Assembly (NCBI GenBank): GCA_021778575.1
Contig: JAJYCH010000257.1
Coordinates: 1-6,975, forward strand
Direction: 5' to 3'
DNA: 6,975 bases
DNA from: Planctomycetota bacterium
GTDB lineage: Bacteria; Planctomycetota; Planctomycetia; Isosphaerales; Isosphaeraceae
The position numbers and the translations under genes were made by a program. How positions within the stretch are numbered: position 1 is the stretch's first letter; each line of letters starts with the position of its first letter. The notes beneath the pieces are model-generated. The model had not been told where the DNA came from, made no database searches, and saw only the letters and a list, made by a program, of their open reading frames with translations. This document shows, in pieces, positions 1 through 4,947 of the stretch.

Positions 1-199
1 CTAACCCTCCCCCACAAGGGGGGAGGGGACCAAACTCCTTTGCTCCGAACGACTAACGTTCATTTGACGGTATTGGGGCAAGCCCTACCCGACATTATCA
101 GATTCTCATGGACGTAGCGCGGCGTCGCTGCAACCGTCCCCAAATCGAGCCCCGCCATGAATGCGTGGTGGGCCTCATTACAACCGGCGATCAGATCGT
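1..199. other. Gene-free left flank
   Basis: Apart from the hairpin at 5-27, I see no convincing coding sequence, RNA gene or repeat. The stretch lies downstream of the small membrane protein gene, which ends at 200 on the minus strand. No strong terminator with a T-run is visible immediately after that stop codon. Confidence 0.4.
5..27. repeat. C-run/G-run hairpin at the left edge
   Basis: CCCTCCCCC (5-13) pairs perfectly with GGGGGAGGG (19-27) around a 5-nt loop, giving a 9-bp nearly all-GC stem. No T-run follows on the plus strand, so a classical intrinsic terminator is not evident there. From experience, similar CCTCCCCC...GGGGGAGG palindromes recur between genes in GC-rich bacteria. It may be such a dispersed palindrome or the 3' end structure of a gene outside the window. 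The stem is seen directly; its class is inferred. Confidence 0.5.
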
Positions 200-490
200 T
201 CAATCAAACAAGCGATCATAAACCTTGCCTGGTTTCGTGACCTCACCATTCAAAGGCAGATCAGCCGTGGGCGTGTTGTCGAGCCAGGCGTCGATGTGTC
301 GCTTCCGCCAAAGCAGGCAGGTCAGCGAAAGCGACGCGAACCAGACAGCCAGGATGTAAAGCGTCAGTTGCTGGACTTCCTGGAAGAGCATCCTGTCGTG
401 CTCAGCGCTGACTGTCCAATCGCCCAACCACCACAACGAGCAAGCGAGGGCGAGAAAGAGGATTGAAACGCCGAAGTTCCAGATCCTCAT
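200..490 (-). CDS. Small two-helix membrane protein, function unknown
   Basis: A 96-residue protein that I do not recognise as a named family. It has two hydrophobic segments, about residues 5-22 and 43-61, separated by a short acidic loop containing D24, E30, D32 and E38. RKRH follows at 62-65, so the positive-inside rule predicts both ends in the cytoplasm, the loop outside, and a soluble polar tail of about 30 residues. The ATG at 490 is well supported by GGAGG at 497-501, six bases upstream. The gene begins 30 nt after the stop codon of the GntR-type regulator on the same strand, so the two are probably cotranscribed and this gene may be under that regulator's control. The good ribosome-binding site and clean topology argue that it is real; no function can be assigned. 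Confidence 0.75.
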   Translation of the reverse strand: MRIWNFGVSILFLALACSLWWLGDWTVSAEHDRMLFQEVQQLTLYILAVWFASLSLTCLLWRKRHIDAWLDNTPTADLPLNGEVTKPGKVYDRLFD

Positions 491-520
491 GCATGACCTC
501 CGTCGGCTGTAACGAGCGGT

Positions 521-1162
521 TTACCCACAAGGCCGCGCCGGACCTGGCCCCATGAACGACTCGGCATGCTCTCTCAGCAATCGGCCGGCTCGTGTCCCAT
601 CGCCGGCATCGAGCGCTTCGAGGATCGGGTCGTGACAGACGGCGAAACGGGGCAAGTCTGGCTCATTCCGGGCCAGCATGATCCGGACCCGGGTCTCGAA
701 GCCTAACGAGTCCCAGGTCTGAAGCAAGATCCGATTCCTCGCCGCCTCGACGATCCCTCGATGAAAGTCGAGGTCGTGGCGCGCGTATCCCTCGCGATCG
801 CCAGCGATCGCCGAGGCGTGAAGCTCGTTCAAACACGAACGAAGCGCCGCCGTATTTCCCTGTAATAGCGGGGCGGCGACCTCGGCGGCGGCTTGTTCGA
901 GGACCGCTCGGACCGCGTAGGCCTCGGTCATCTCCTCGACGCCGACCTCGCGAACTCTGGTTCCGCGATAGGGTTCCGACTTGACCAGGCGGAGCGCTTC
1001 GAGTTCGCGAAGGGCTTCGCGAACCGGGGCCTGGCTTGTCTTGAACTCCTCGGCAATCCTCATCTCGACAAGGCGATCGCCGGGAGCCAGCACGCCGGCA
1101 ATAATCCGGTCGGCCAGAACCCGGCGAATTCGGTCACTCATGCAATCGCGGTCAAAACCCAT
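521..1162 (-). CDS. GntR-family transcriptional regulator, FCD (FadR/VanR-type) subfamily
   Basis: A 213-residue cytoplasmic DNA-binding regulator. Residues 9-75 form the winged helix: a MSDRIRRVLADRI helix, the APGDRL turn that typifies GntR proteins, the recognition region AEEFKTSQAPVREALRELE, then the wing around YRGTRV. Residues about 80-203 form an all-helical FCD effector domain. Its expected metal-ligand pattern is present: D130 and H134 in RHDLDFH, then H177 and H199. FCD regulators usually bind a carboxylated metabolite, often through a metal, and commonly repress neighbouring catabolic genes; the ligand here is unknown. ATG 1162 is preferred over the internal ATG at 1141 (residue 8) because GGAGGAGG at 1172-1179 sits 9 nt before it. 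The gene heads a unit with the small membrane protein. Its own promoter carries a dyad suited to autoregulation. No catabolic enzyme adjoins it, so its targets are uncertain. Confidence 0.92.
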   Translation of the reverse strand: MGFDRDCMSDRIRRVLADRIIAGVLAPGDRLVEMRIAEEFKTSQAPVREALRELEALRLVKSEPYRGTRVREVGVEEMTEAYAVRAVLEQAAAEVAAPLLQGNTAALRSCLNELHASAIAGDREGYARHDLDFHRGIVEAARNRILLQTWDSLGFETRVRIMLARNEPDLPRFAVCHDPILEALDAGDGTRAGRLLREHAESFMGPGPARPCG

Positions 1163-1183
1163 CGATCATCGCCTCCTCCATTC

Positions 1184-1212
1184 ATGCTAGAGGATCGATA
1201 ATCGATGGTCAA
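1184..1212 (-). promoter_or_regulatory. Promoter of the GntR gene with an internal operator-like dyad
   Basis: On the minus strand TTGACC (1212-1207) is followed by exactly 17 nt and then TAGCAT (1189-1184), a good sigma-70-type match. The spacer holds two ATCGAT hexamers separated by one base (1194-1199 and 1201-1206), forming a 13-bp symmetric dyad. A third ATCGAT lies at 1161-1166, over the start codon. Transcription would start near 1177, giving a leader of only about 15 nt that consists mostly of the Shine-Dalgarno sequence. A regulator bound at the dyad would block polymerase. That the GntR protein itself binds there is inference. Confidence 0.6.
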
Positions 1213-1311
1213 GCGAAGAGCGCCATCAATAGCCTGAGTTCAGCAACTCCTGGGTGAAAAAGAAGGCTTCGATGCCCCGGAAACGTCTGGGAAGATCGGA
1301 GCCGCTCTCAA

Positions 1312-1509
1312 TCAGGGGCCGGGGGCGATGGCCGTGGGGTCGGGACCGACCCGGGTCGAGGGCTTCGCGGCGGGCGGGGCTTCGCCACTGGCCGCTCCGC
1401 CTCCGGCCGAGCCGGCAGCCGCGGGAGCGGGGGCCGTGGTATCCGTGCAGCCCACGACGGCGAAGGCCAGGAAGGCCGAACTGAGCAGCAAGAACGCGCG
1501 AATCTTCAT
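1312..1509 (-). CDS. Small Ala/Pro/Gly-rich lipoprotein
   Basis: A 65-residue predicted lipoprotein. It starts with a signal peptide: MKIRAFLLLSSAFLAFAVVG followed by C21. V18-V19-G20-C21 forms a lipobox, so signal peptidase II should cleave before C21 and the cysteine should be lipidated. The mature part, about 45 residues, is low-complexity Ala/Pro/Gly/Ser with no recognisable fold. The frame is open upstream to 1656, but the start is best placed at 1509: a GGAG at 1515-1518 lies 5 nt before it and the signal peptide begins there. The gene follows the DUF1559 gene on the same strand, separated by tandem hairpins. In my recollection planctomycete DUF1559 genes are often followed by a small lipoprotein gene, which suggests a functional pairing. 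The mature region is too short to suggest an activity. Confidence 0.72.
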   Translation of the reverse strand: MKIRAFLLLSSAFLAFAVVGCTDTTAPAPAAAGSAGGGAASGEAPPAAKPSTRVGPDPTAIAPGP

Positions 1510-1574
1510 GTGGGCTCCAGGTTGACCAGGAACGGTGTCCGACTTCCCGTGGGGAAGCCTGCGGAGAAAGAGAC

Positions 1575-1595
1575 TGACGAGAACAGGTCTCGTCA
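1575..1595 (-). terminator. Second hairpin of the tandem pair, possible terminator
   Basis: TGACGAG (1575-1581) and CTCGTCA (1589-1595) are perfect inverted copies around a 7-nt loop. Read on the minus strand the stem is followed by GTCTCTTTCTCC, a pyrimidine-rich but not pure T tract. It lies 65 nt before the lipoprotein start codon. It could act as a terminator, an attenuator, or a stabilising 5' structure for the lipoprotein message. Confidence 0.45.
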
Positions 1596-1602
1596 TTACA
1601 AA

Positions 1603-1642
1603 GAACTGGCCTCGGGTCTGACGACCCGAGACCAGCCAGTTC
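1603..1642 (-). terminator. Long hairpin after the DUF1559 gene, probable terminator or processing stem
   Basis: The inner stem pairs CTCGGGTC (1611-1618) with GACCCGAG (1623-1630) around a TGAC loop. The outer stem pairs GAACTGGC (1603-1610) with GCCAGTTC (1635-1642). A 4-nt bulge (1631-1634) separates them, giving 16 paired bases in all. The structure sits 32 nt beyond the DUF1559 stop codon and on the minus strand is followed by TTTGTAATG, a short T tract. It is the best terminator candidate in the window, and could allow more DUF1559 than lipoprotein transcript. Confidence 0.65.
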
Positions 1643-1674
1643 CAGAGATTCATCAAATCGTCGAGGGCCGGCGA

Positions 1675-2757
1675 TCAGAACGAATCCGCGCTGATGACTT
1701 CGGCACCAGCCCTGGTTCCGATCGCCTGCCAGGTCTGATCGGAGACGGTCTGCTTGATGAACTTGACCGAGCCGTCGGCGAACGACATGTTGGCGCCACC
1801 GGGGTGATTGCTCCGGAACGCCCAGTTGCCCAGGGTCAGCGCCTGGGGGCAGAGCGGATAACCGGCGGTTCCCGGCGTGCCCGGCAGCCAGTCGGTCGGA
1901 ATACCGTTGCTGCTACCGCAACCCGGCCAGATCGAACCAGCCTGCTTGCCGGTGGGGTCGGGCAGCGAGTTAATTCGCGGCAGGTTGAACGCACCGGTCT
2001 GCGGCATCAACGGATAGTCGCCACCGCTGAAGACGGCGGTGTAGTGCCAGAAGTTGAAAACCGAAGTGCCCTCGGTCTTGAACCGCGACATGTCGCCGAA
2101 GAAGGTGGTATTGCTCGTTCCGTCTGTGACCGAGGCGATCGTCACCGAGAATTCCGCGCCGAACATCCCGTTGCCGTTGGCGGCGTTGCACTTCGTGGGG
2201 TTCGGGGCGTTGGGGTCGGGCGGGCCGGACTGGGCCCAGTTGGTGTAGATGTTTTCCTGGGTTCCACGAGCCATGCCGTAAGAGCACTGGCCCAACGAAA
2301 CCCCGCCTGATCCGCTCGACGAGGTGTCGGACGGGCAAACATACGAGGAGATCTTGGAGTAAACCGACGTCGTGTTCGACCCCGAGTTCACGACCAGGTT
2401 GTAATTGAAGGCGTTCGAGATCTGAACCCCTTCAATATACGGCAGGACCAGGGCGAAGGCCGAGTAGCCGAACCAGCAATTCTGGCTGCAGGAGCCGGGG
2501 GTGGCACTGTTGTAGCAGTGGTCGTCGATGTAGCGGTTGCCCATCGGGAACGCACCCTGGGCCGACTCGTAATTGAAGCAAGCCAGGGAGAGCTGCTTCA
2601 GATTGTTGACGCACTGAGCGCGTCGGGCGGCTTCACGGGCGGCCTGGACGGCCGGAAGGAGCAGTGCAATCAGCACCGCGATGATGGCGATGACCACCAA
2701 CAGCTCGATCAGGGTAAAACCACGCGACTTGGCGTGGCCACGAACGGACTTCAGCAT
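1675..2757 (-). CDS. DUF1559 protein: type IV pilin-like N-terminus with H-x9-DG C-terminal motif
   Basis: A 360-residue envelope protein. It starts with a short basic leader, [13 protein letters not shown], followed by [13 protein letters not shown]: prepilin peptidase should cut after G13, with the conserved glutamate at E18. Residues 19-36 form the membrane helix, followed by [20 protein letters not shown] and the family's [12 protein letters not shown] region. YVCPSD lies at 139-144. The C-terminal motif is H318 plus nine residues to D328-G329 (in [14 protein letters not shown]). Ten cysteines, nearly all beyond the helix, suggest disulfides outside the cytoplasm. Such proteins occur in large paralogous sets in planctomycetes; the usual names reflect homology to type II/IV pseudopilins, and the molecular function is unresolved. 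The frame is open to 2895, but ATG 2757 is clearly correct: AGGAG at 2765-2769 lies 7 nt upstream and the leader has normal length. It probably shares a transcript with the downstream lipoprotein gene. Confidence 0.95.
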   Translation of the reverse strand: MLKSVRGHAKSRGFTLIELLVVIAIIAVLIALLLPAVQAAREAARRAQCVNNLKQLSLACFNYESAQGAFPMGNRYIDDHCYNSATPGSCSQNCWFGYSAFALVLPYIEGVQISNAFNYNLVVNSGSNTTSVYSKISSYVCPSDTSSSGSGGVSLGQCSYGMARGTQENIYTNWAQSGPPDPNAPNPTKCNAANGNGMFGAEFSVTIASVTDGTSNTTFFGDMSRFKTEGTSVFNFWHYTAVFSGGDYPLMPQTGAFNLPRINSLPDPTGKQAGSIWPGCGSSNGIPTDWLPGTPGTAGYPLCPQALTLGNWAFRSNHPGGANMSFADGSVKFIKQTVSDQTWQAIGTRAGAEVISADSF

Positions 2758-2993
2758 CAAAATTCTCCTAACCAGGCCAAGGACAGATGAAGAGAGGAAA
2801 GAGCGACAAGGAACGTTAACGGAATGGGGATACCGTTGGGACCGTTCCTCGGGACGAAATGCCATGGAGCCGGGATCGTGTCGATCCAGATCCACACCAT
2901 TCGTAAGACCAGATTAAAAGAAACTACAAGACGGCGAGGAGTGCGTCAGCAAATCCGGAAGCGGGGAGAGCAAAACCGGATTGTTCTTTGACC

Positions 2994-3022
2994 GATGAAA
3001 TCACCTGTCGGTGATCTTCATC
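2994..3022. promoter_or_regulatory. Strong stem-loop in the DUF1559 leader region
   Basis: GATGAA-ATCACC (2994-3005) pairs with GGTGAT-C-TTCATC (3010-3022): twelve base pairs, one bulged C at 3016 and a TGTC tetraloop. No T-run follows on either strand, so it is unlikely to be an intrinsic terminator. It lies about 240 nt upstream of the DUF1559 start and would be in the 5' leader if transcription starts near 3054. Possible roles are RNA stability, a binding site, or an operator in the DNA; the role is not determined. Confidence 0.4.
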
Positions 3023-3041
3023 AAACATCGAGGTAAAGAAC

Positions 3042-3056
3042 CCGAGAATTTCTCGG
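3042..3056. promoter_or_regulatory. 15-bp perfect palindrome, possible operator
   Basis: CCGAGAA and TTCTCGG are exact inverted copies about a central T. The site lies immediately downstream of a candidate -10 box for the minus strand (3061-3066), about where transcription would begin, a typical repressor position. The symmetry is seen directly; the regulator is unknown and the operator role is inferred. Confidence 0.4.
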
Positions 3057-3060
3057 ACAG

Positions 3061-3089
3061 ATCATATATATCCTGAAATAGTGGTCGAA
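3061..3089 (-). promoter_or_regulatory. Candidate promoter for the DUF1559-lipoprotein unit
   Basis: On the minus strand TATGAT (3066-3061) matches five of six -10 consensus bases in a locally AT-rich patch. The upstream TTCGACC (3089-3083) is a poor -35 at 16-17 nt spacing. It would give a leader of roughly 300 nt before the DUF1559 start. The -35 is weak and no better candidate was found nearer the gene, so this is tentative. Confidence 0.3.
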
Positions 3090-3305
3090 GGAAAGTACGT
3101 GACACCCCCAAAATTCGATTTTTCAGATAATTTTTGGAAACATCGCGATCGAAGCGTCCTCGCTGGCGAAATCACGCGGTCGTTGAACTCTGCCCTGACA
3201 GGTGTCGTTGAATTGGTTCTTGAAACTCTCTAATGCGAGAAGTCTCCGTGAAGGCTCTTGATCGATTCCGGGGTGGTGAACAAATCCGGGCGAAAGCGTC
3301 GGAAT

Positions 3306-3358
3306 TTACCACCAAGACGCCATGCACGCGGAGTCAGAGAAGAGAGATTCAGGGCAGC
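3306..3358 (-). repeat. Degenerate copy of a dispersed intergenic repeat (GCGTCTTGGTGG type)
   Basis: Read on the minus strand this contains CTCTTCTCTGACTCCGCG and then GGCGTCTTGGTGGTAAATT. From memory this closely resembles a degenerate sequence (CTTGGCGTCTTGGTGGTT and variants) scattered between genes in planctomycetes and some other phyla, where it produces spurious arginine-rich frames. Only one copy is in the window, so repetitiveness cannot be shown here; the identification rests on recognition. Confidence 0.4.
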
Positions 3359-3366
3359 GAATTCCC

Positions 3367-3406
3367 TTCTTAGGAACAGTGGGCGAATAACTTCCCGAAC
3401 TAAGAA
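3367..3406. repeat. 40-bp inverted-repeat unit
   Basis: TTCTTAG (3367-3373) and CTAAGAA (3400-3406) are perfect inverted copies. Inside them GTGGG (3379-3383) can pair partly with TCCC (3393-3396), so the whole unit could form an imperfect cruciform or RNA hairpin. It directly follows the degenerate repeat and may be part of the same element. No transposase or target duplication is evident. Confidence 0.35.
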
Positions 3407-3532
3407 CGACAAGAGTGGCAGGGATGGCAATACTTGGTAACACCAGTCCGCCGATCTATCTTGTTTTGGGGATGGGGGTTACGGAAAACTGCCCCCTTGC
3501 CGTCCTCTTTGTGAACGGTTCGGTTGGGTTCG

Positions 3533-4822
3533 TTATTTCCGTTCCGTTTCCTGATGCCCCCGCTGCCGCCAGGCCCAGCGAAAGAGATTTCGGGCGTCGG
3601 CGTAGCGTCCGTCCGATGATTGGGCTCCGAGGATGACGACGATCAGATGATCGCCGTCGCGCCGGCCGCTGGCGACGAGACAGGCACCGGCGGCGGTGGT
3701 CGTGCCGGTTTTCACTCCGTCGTATCCCTCGGTATTCAGAAGTTTGTTGGTGTTCGTCCAGACCACGTTACGGCTCAGGCCAGCGGAATCGATCAAGGTG
3801 GCCCCTCGGCGCGGGGTGGCGACGATTTTCGCGAAGGTCGGGTCGAGCATGGCCACCTGGGCGAGTCTGGCCAGGTCACGCGCGCTCGAATTGTGATCGG
3901 CGGCGGGCAATCCGTGAGGATTGGTGAAGTGGGTCTCGCGCAGACCCAACTCGACCGCGACCCGGTTCATCTCGGCGACGAAATTCGCGATCACCGGAGG
4001 AACGGCAGTCGTCGAGCCCGATCCGGGCGCGAACCGAGCATTGAAGTGTTCGGCGAACGCTTCGGCGGCGTCATTGCCCGAGGGGAGAAGCAGGCCATAG
4101 AGAAGTTCACCGACGGTCACCTTCTCGCCAGTCTTGACGCCGGACGTCGAGCCCACCGTCCGATCCGCTCGTTCCGAGAAAGTGATCACTTCGTCAAGGA
4201 CCTTGGGATCAGCCCGGGCCAGCCGGATGACGAGCAAGGCGGTCATCATCTTGGTAGTGCTGGCCATCTCGACCGGCTTATTCTCGTTCTGGCCCCAGAG
4301 AGTCGCGCCCGTTTTTCCGTCGATGATGGCCCAGGTGGCGGAGGTGGTGAACGGTGGTCCGTTGAGCGAGTCGGCCGGTTGCTTCGGGGTGGTCCGGGAG
4401 TTGACACTCTCCGGTGATGGAACCGTCGGCTCGCCGGCAGGAACCGGTCCCAGGGCTTTCCGGGTGGCTGGATCGGCCAGGCCGGTCGGGCTCAAGCCGT
4501 TGGCTCGCTGAAAGCGGGTGACGGCGGCCTGGGTCGCCGCGCCGAAGTCGCCGTCGACCTCCAGCTCGGGCGAAGGTTTGAGGCGGGCATTGAGCAAGCG
4601 CTGAAGTCCTTCGACCGCCGCGCCAGTATCGCCGGACCGGAGCGTCGTGTCATCGGTCGTGCCGACCTTCCGAGACTCTTGCCCGCTCGCGAACGGAACA
4701 GCGAGAGGCGGCAGGCCGAGCAATCCCAGGGAAATCAGAAGGCGGAACATTGGCGGACACACACGATCAGTCATGGCTCGAAAACTCATATAGAGGGAAC
4801 TGGGCGAGAGAGAGTCCTTCAT
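3533..4822 (-). CDS. Secreted D-alanyl-D-alanine carboxypeptidase (peptidase S11) with peptidoglycan-binding domain
   Basis: A serine penicillin-binding-protein-type enzyme that should trim the terminal D-Ala from muropeptide side chains outside the cytoplasmic membrane. All three signature motifs are present: S188-T-T-K191 (nucleophile and base), S248-G-N250 and K371-T-G373. An N-terminal PG_binding_1-type domain spans about 61-124 (LRSGDTGAAVEGLQRLL ... DGDFGAATQAAVTRFQ), followed by a Pro/Ser-rich linker to about 158. A signal peptide lies near 25-48, with cleavage plausible after ASG. The S11 C-terminal beta domain and amphipathic anchor of PBP5-type enzymes are missing; the protein ends soon after the catalytic domain, so wall attachment probably relies on the N-terminal domain. 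The start is uncertain: ATGs at 4822, 4789, 4774 and 4750 all precede the hydrophobic core and none has a good Shine-Dalgarno site. Planctomycetes retain a thin peptidoglycan, so the role is plausible. It is transcribed divergently from the decarboxylase. Confidence 0.93.
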   Translation of the reverse strand: MKDSLSPSSLYMSFRAMTDRVCPPMFRLLISLGLLGLPPLAVPFASGQESRKVGTTDDTTLRSGDTGAAVEGLQRLLNARLKPSPELEVDGDFGAATQAAVTRFQRANGLSPTGLADPATRKALGPVPAGEPTVPSPESVNSRTTPKQPADSLNGPPFTTSATWAIIDGKTGATLWGQNENKPVEMASTTKMMTALLVIRLARADPKVLDEVITFSERADRTVGSTSGVKTGEKVTVGELLYGLLLPSGNDAAEAFAEHFNARFAPGSGSTTAVPPVIANFVAEMNRVAVELGLRETHFTNPHGLPAADHNSSARDLARLAQVAMLDPTFAKIVATPRRGATLIDSAGLSRNVVWTNTNKLLNTEGYDGVKTGTTTAAGACLVASGRRDGDHLIVVILGAQSSDGRYADARNLFRWAWRQRGHQETERK

Positions 4823-4853
4823 CGGAGCCTATCGTGTCGGAACTCGCGAATCG

Positions 4854-4865
4854 AGGCAATTGCCT
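4854..4865. promoter_or_regulatory. 12-bp perfect palindrome in the divergent intergenic region
   Basis: AGGCAATTGCCT is self-complementary over all 12 bases. It lies 32 bp before the longest carboxypeptidase start and 82 bp before the decarboxylase start. Each strand reads TTGCCT outward, a partial -35 match. It is a plausible operator or shared control element; the binding protein is unknown. Confidence 0.4.
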
Positions 4866-4879
4866 GGTTTGGATGCTGG

Positions 4880-4896
4880 GAACGGAGCGACCGTTC
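4880..4896. promoter_or_regulatory. GAACGG/CCGTTC dyad upstream of the decarboxylase gene
   Basis: GAACGG (4880-4885) and CCGTTC (4891-4896) are exact inverted copies around a 5-nt spacer. The site is just upstream of a weak -10-like TAAAGT (4900-4905) on the plus strand, for which I find no good -35. It could be a second operator half or chance symmetry in GC-rich DNA. Confidence 0.25.
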
Positions 4897-4947
4897 GGCT
4901 AAAGTCATGGACTCGAAAGCGCGAACGCACCTTTTCTGCGATGACCG

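Larger units (their letters stand above)
2758..3532. other. 775-bp gene-free region between the carboxypeptidase and DUF1559 genes
   Basis: No open frame here has a convincing start, composition or motif. The DUF1559-proximal half holds the ribosome-binding site, a 12-bp stem-loop, a 15-bp palindrome and a candidate promoter. The other half holds a degenerate intergenic repeat (about 3306-3358), a 40-bp inverted-repeat unit (3367-3406) and a weak GGGGG/CCCCC stem (3474-3478 with 3492-3496) downstream of the carboxypeptidase stop. A TTG-initiated 66-codon minus-strand frame at 3230-3430 overlaps the repeat and is probably not a gene. Confidence 0.5.

Noticed and set aside
1510..1656. Upstream extension of the lipoprotein frame to 114 residues
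   Set aside because: The added 49 residues run through the tandem hairpins and would bury the signal peptide; ATG 1509 has its own GGAG site and gives a standard lipoprotein signal.
1510..2310. 266-codon plus-strand open frame opposite the DUF1559 gene
   Set aside because: Antisense to a clearly identified gene; low-complexity Arg/Gly/Val composition and no recognisable domain.
2758..2895. Upstream extension of the DUF1559 frame to 406 residues
   Set aside because: It would put 46 extra residues before the prepilin leader; ATG 2757 has AGGAG at 7 nt and a normal leader length.
3230..3430. 66-codon minus-strand frame in the gene-free region
   Set aside because: It starts with TTG, has no good ribosome-binding site and runs through the degenerate repeat; the Arg-rich product resembles spurious frames generated by such repeats.
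3620..4417. 265-codon plus-strand open frame opposite the carboxypeptidase gene
   Set aside because: Antisense to the catalytic domain coding region; Gly/Arg-rich product with no motif.
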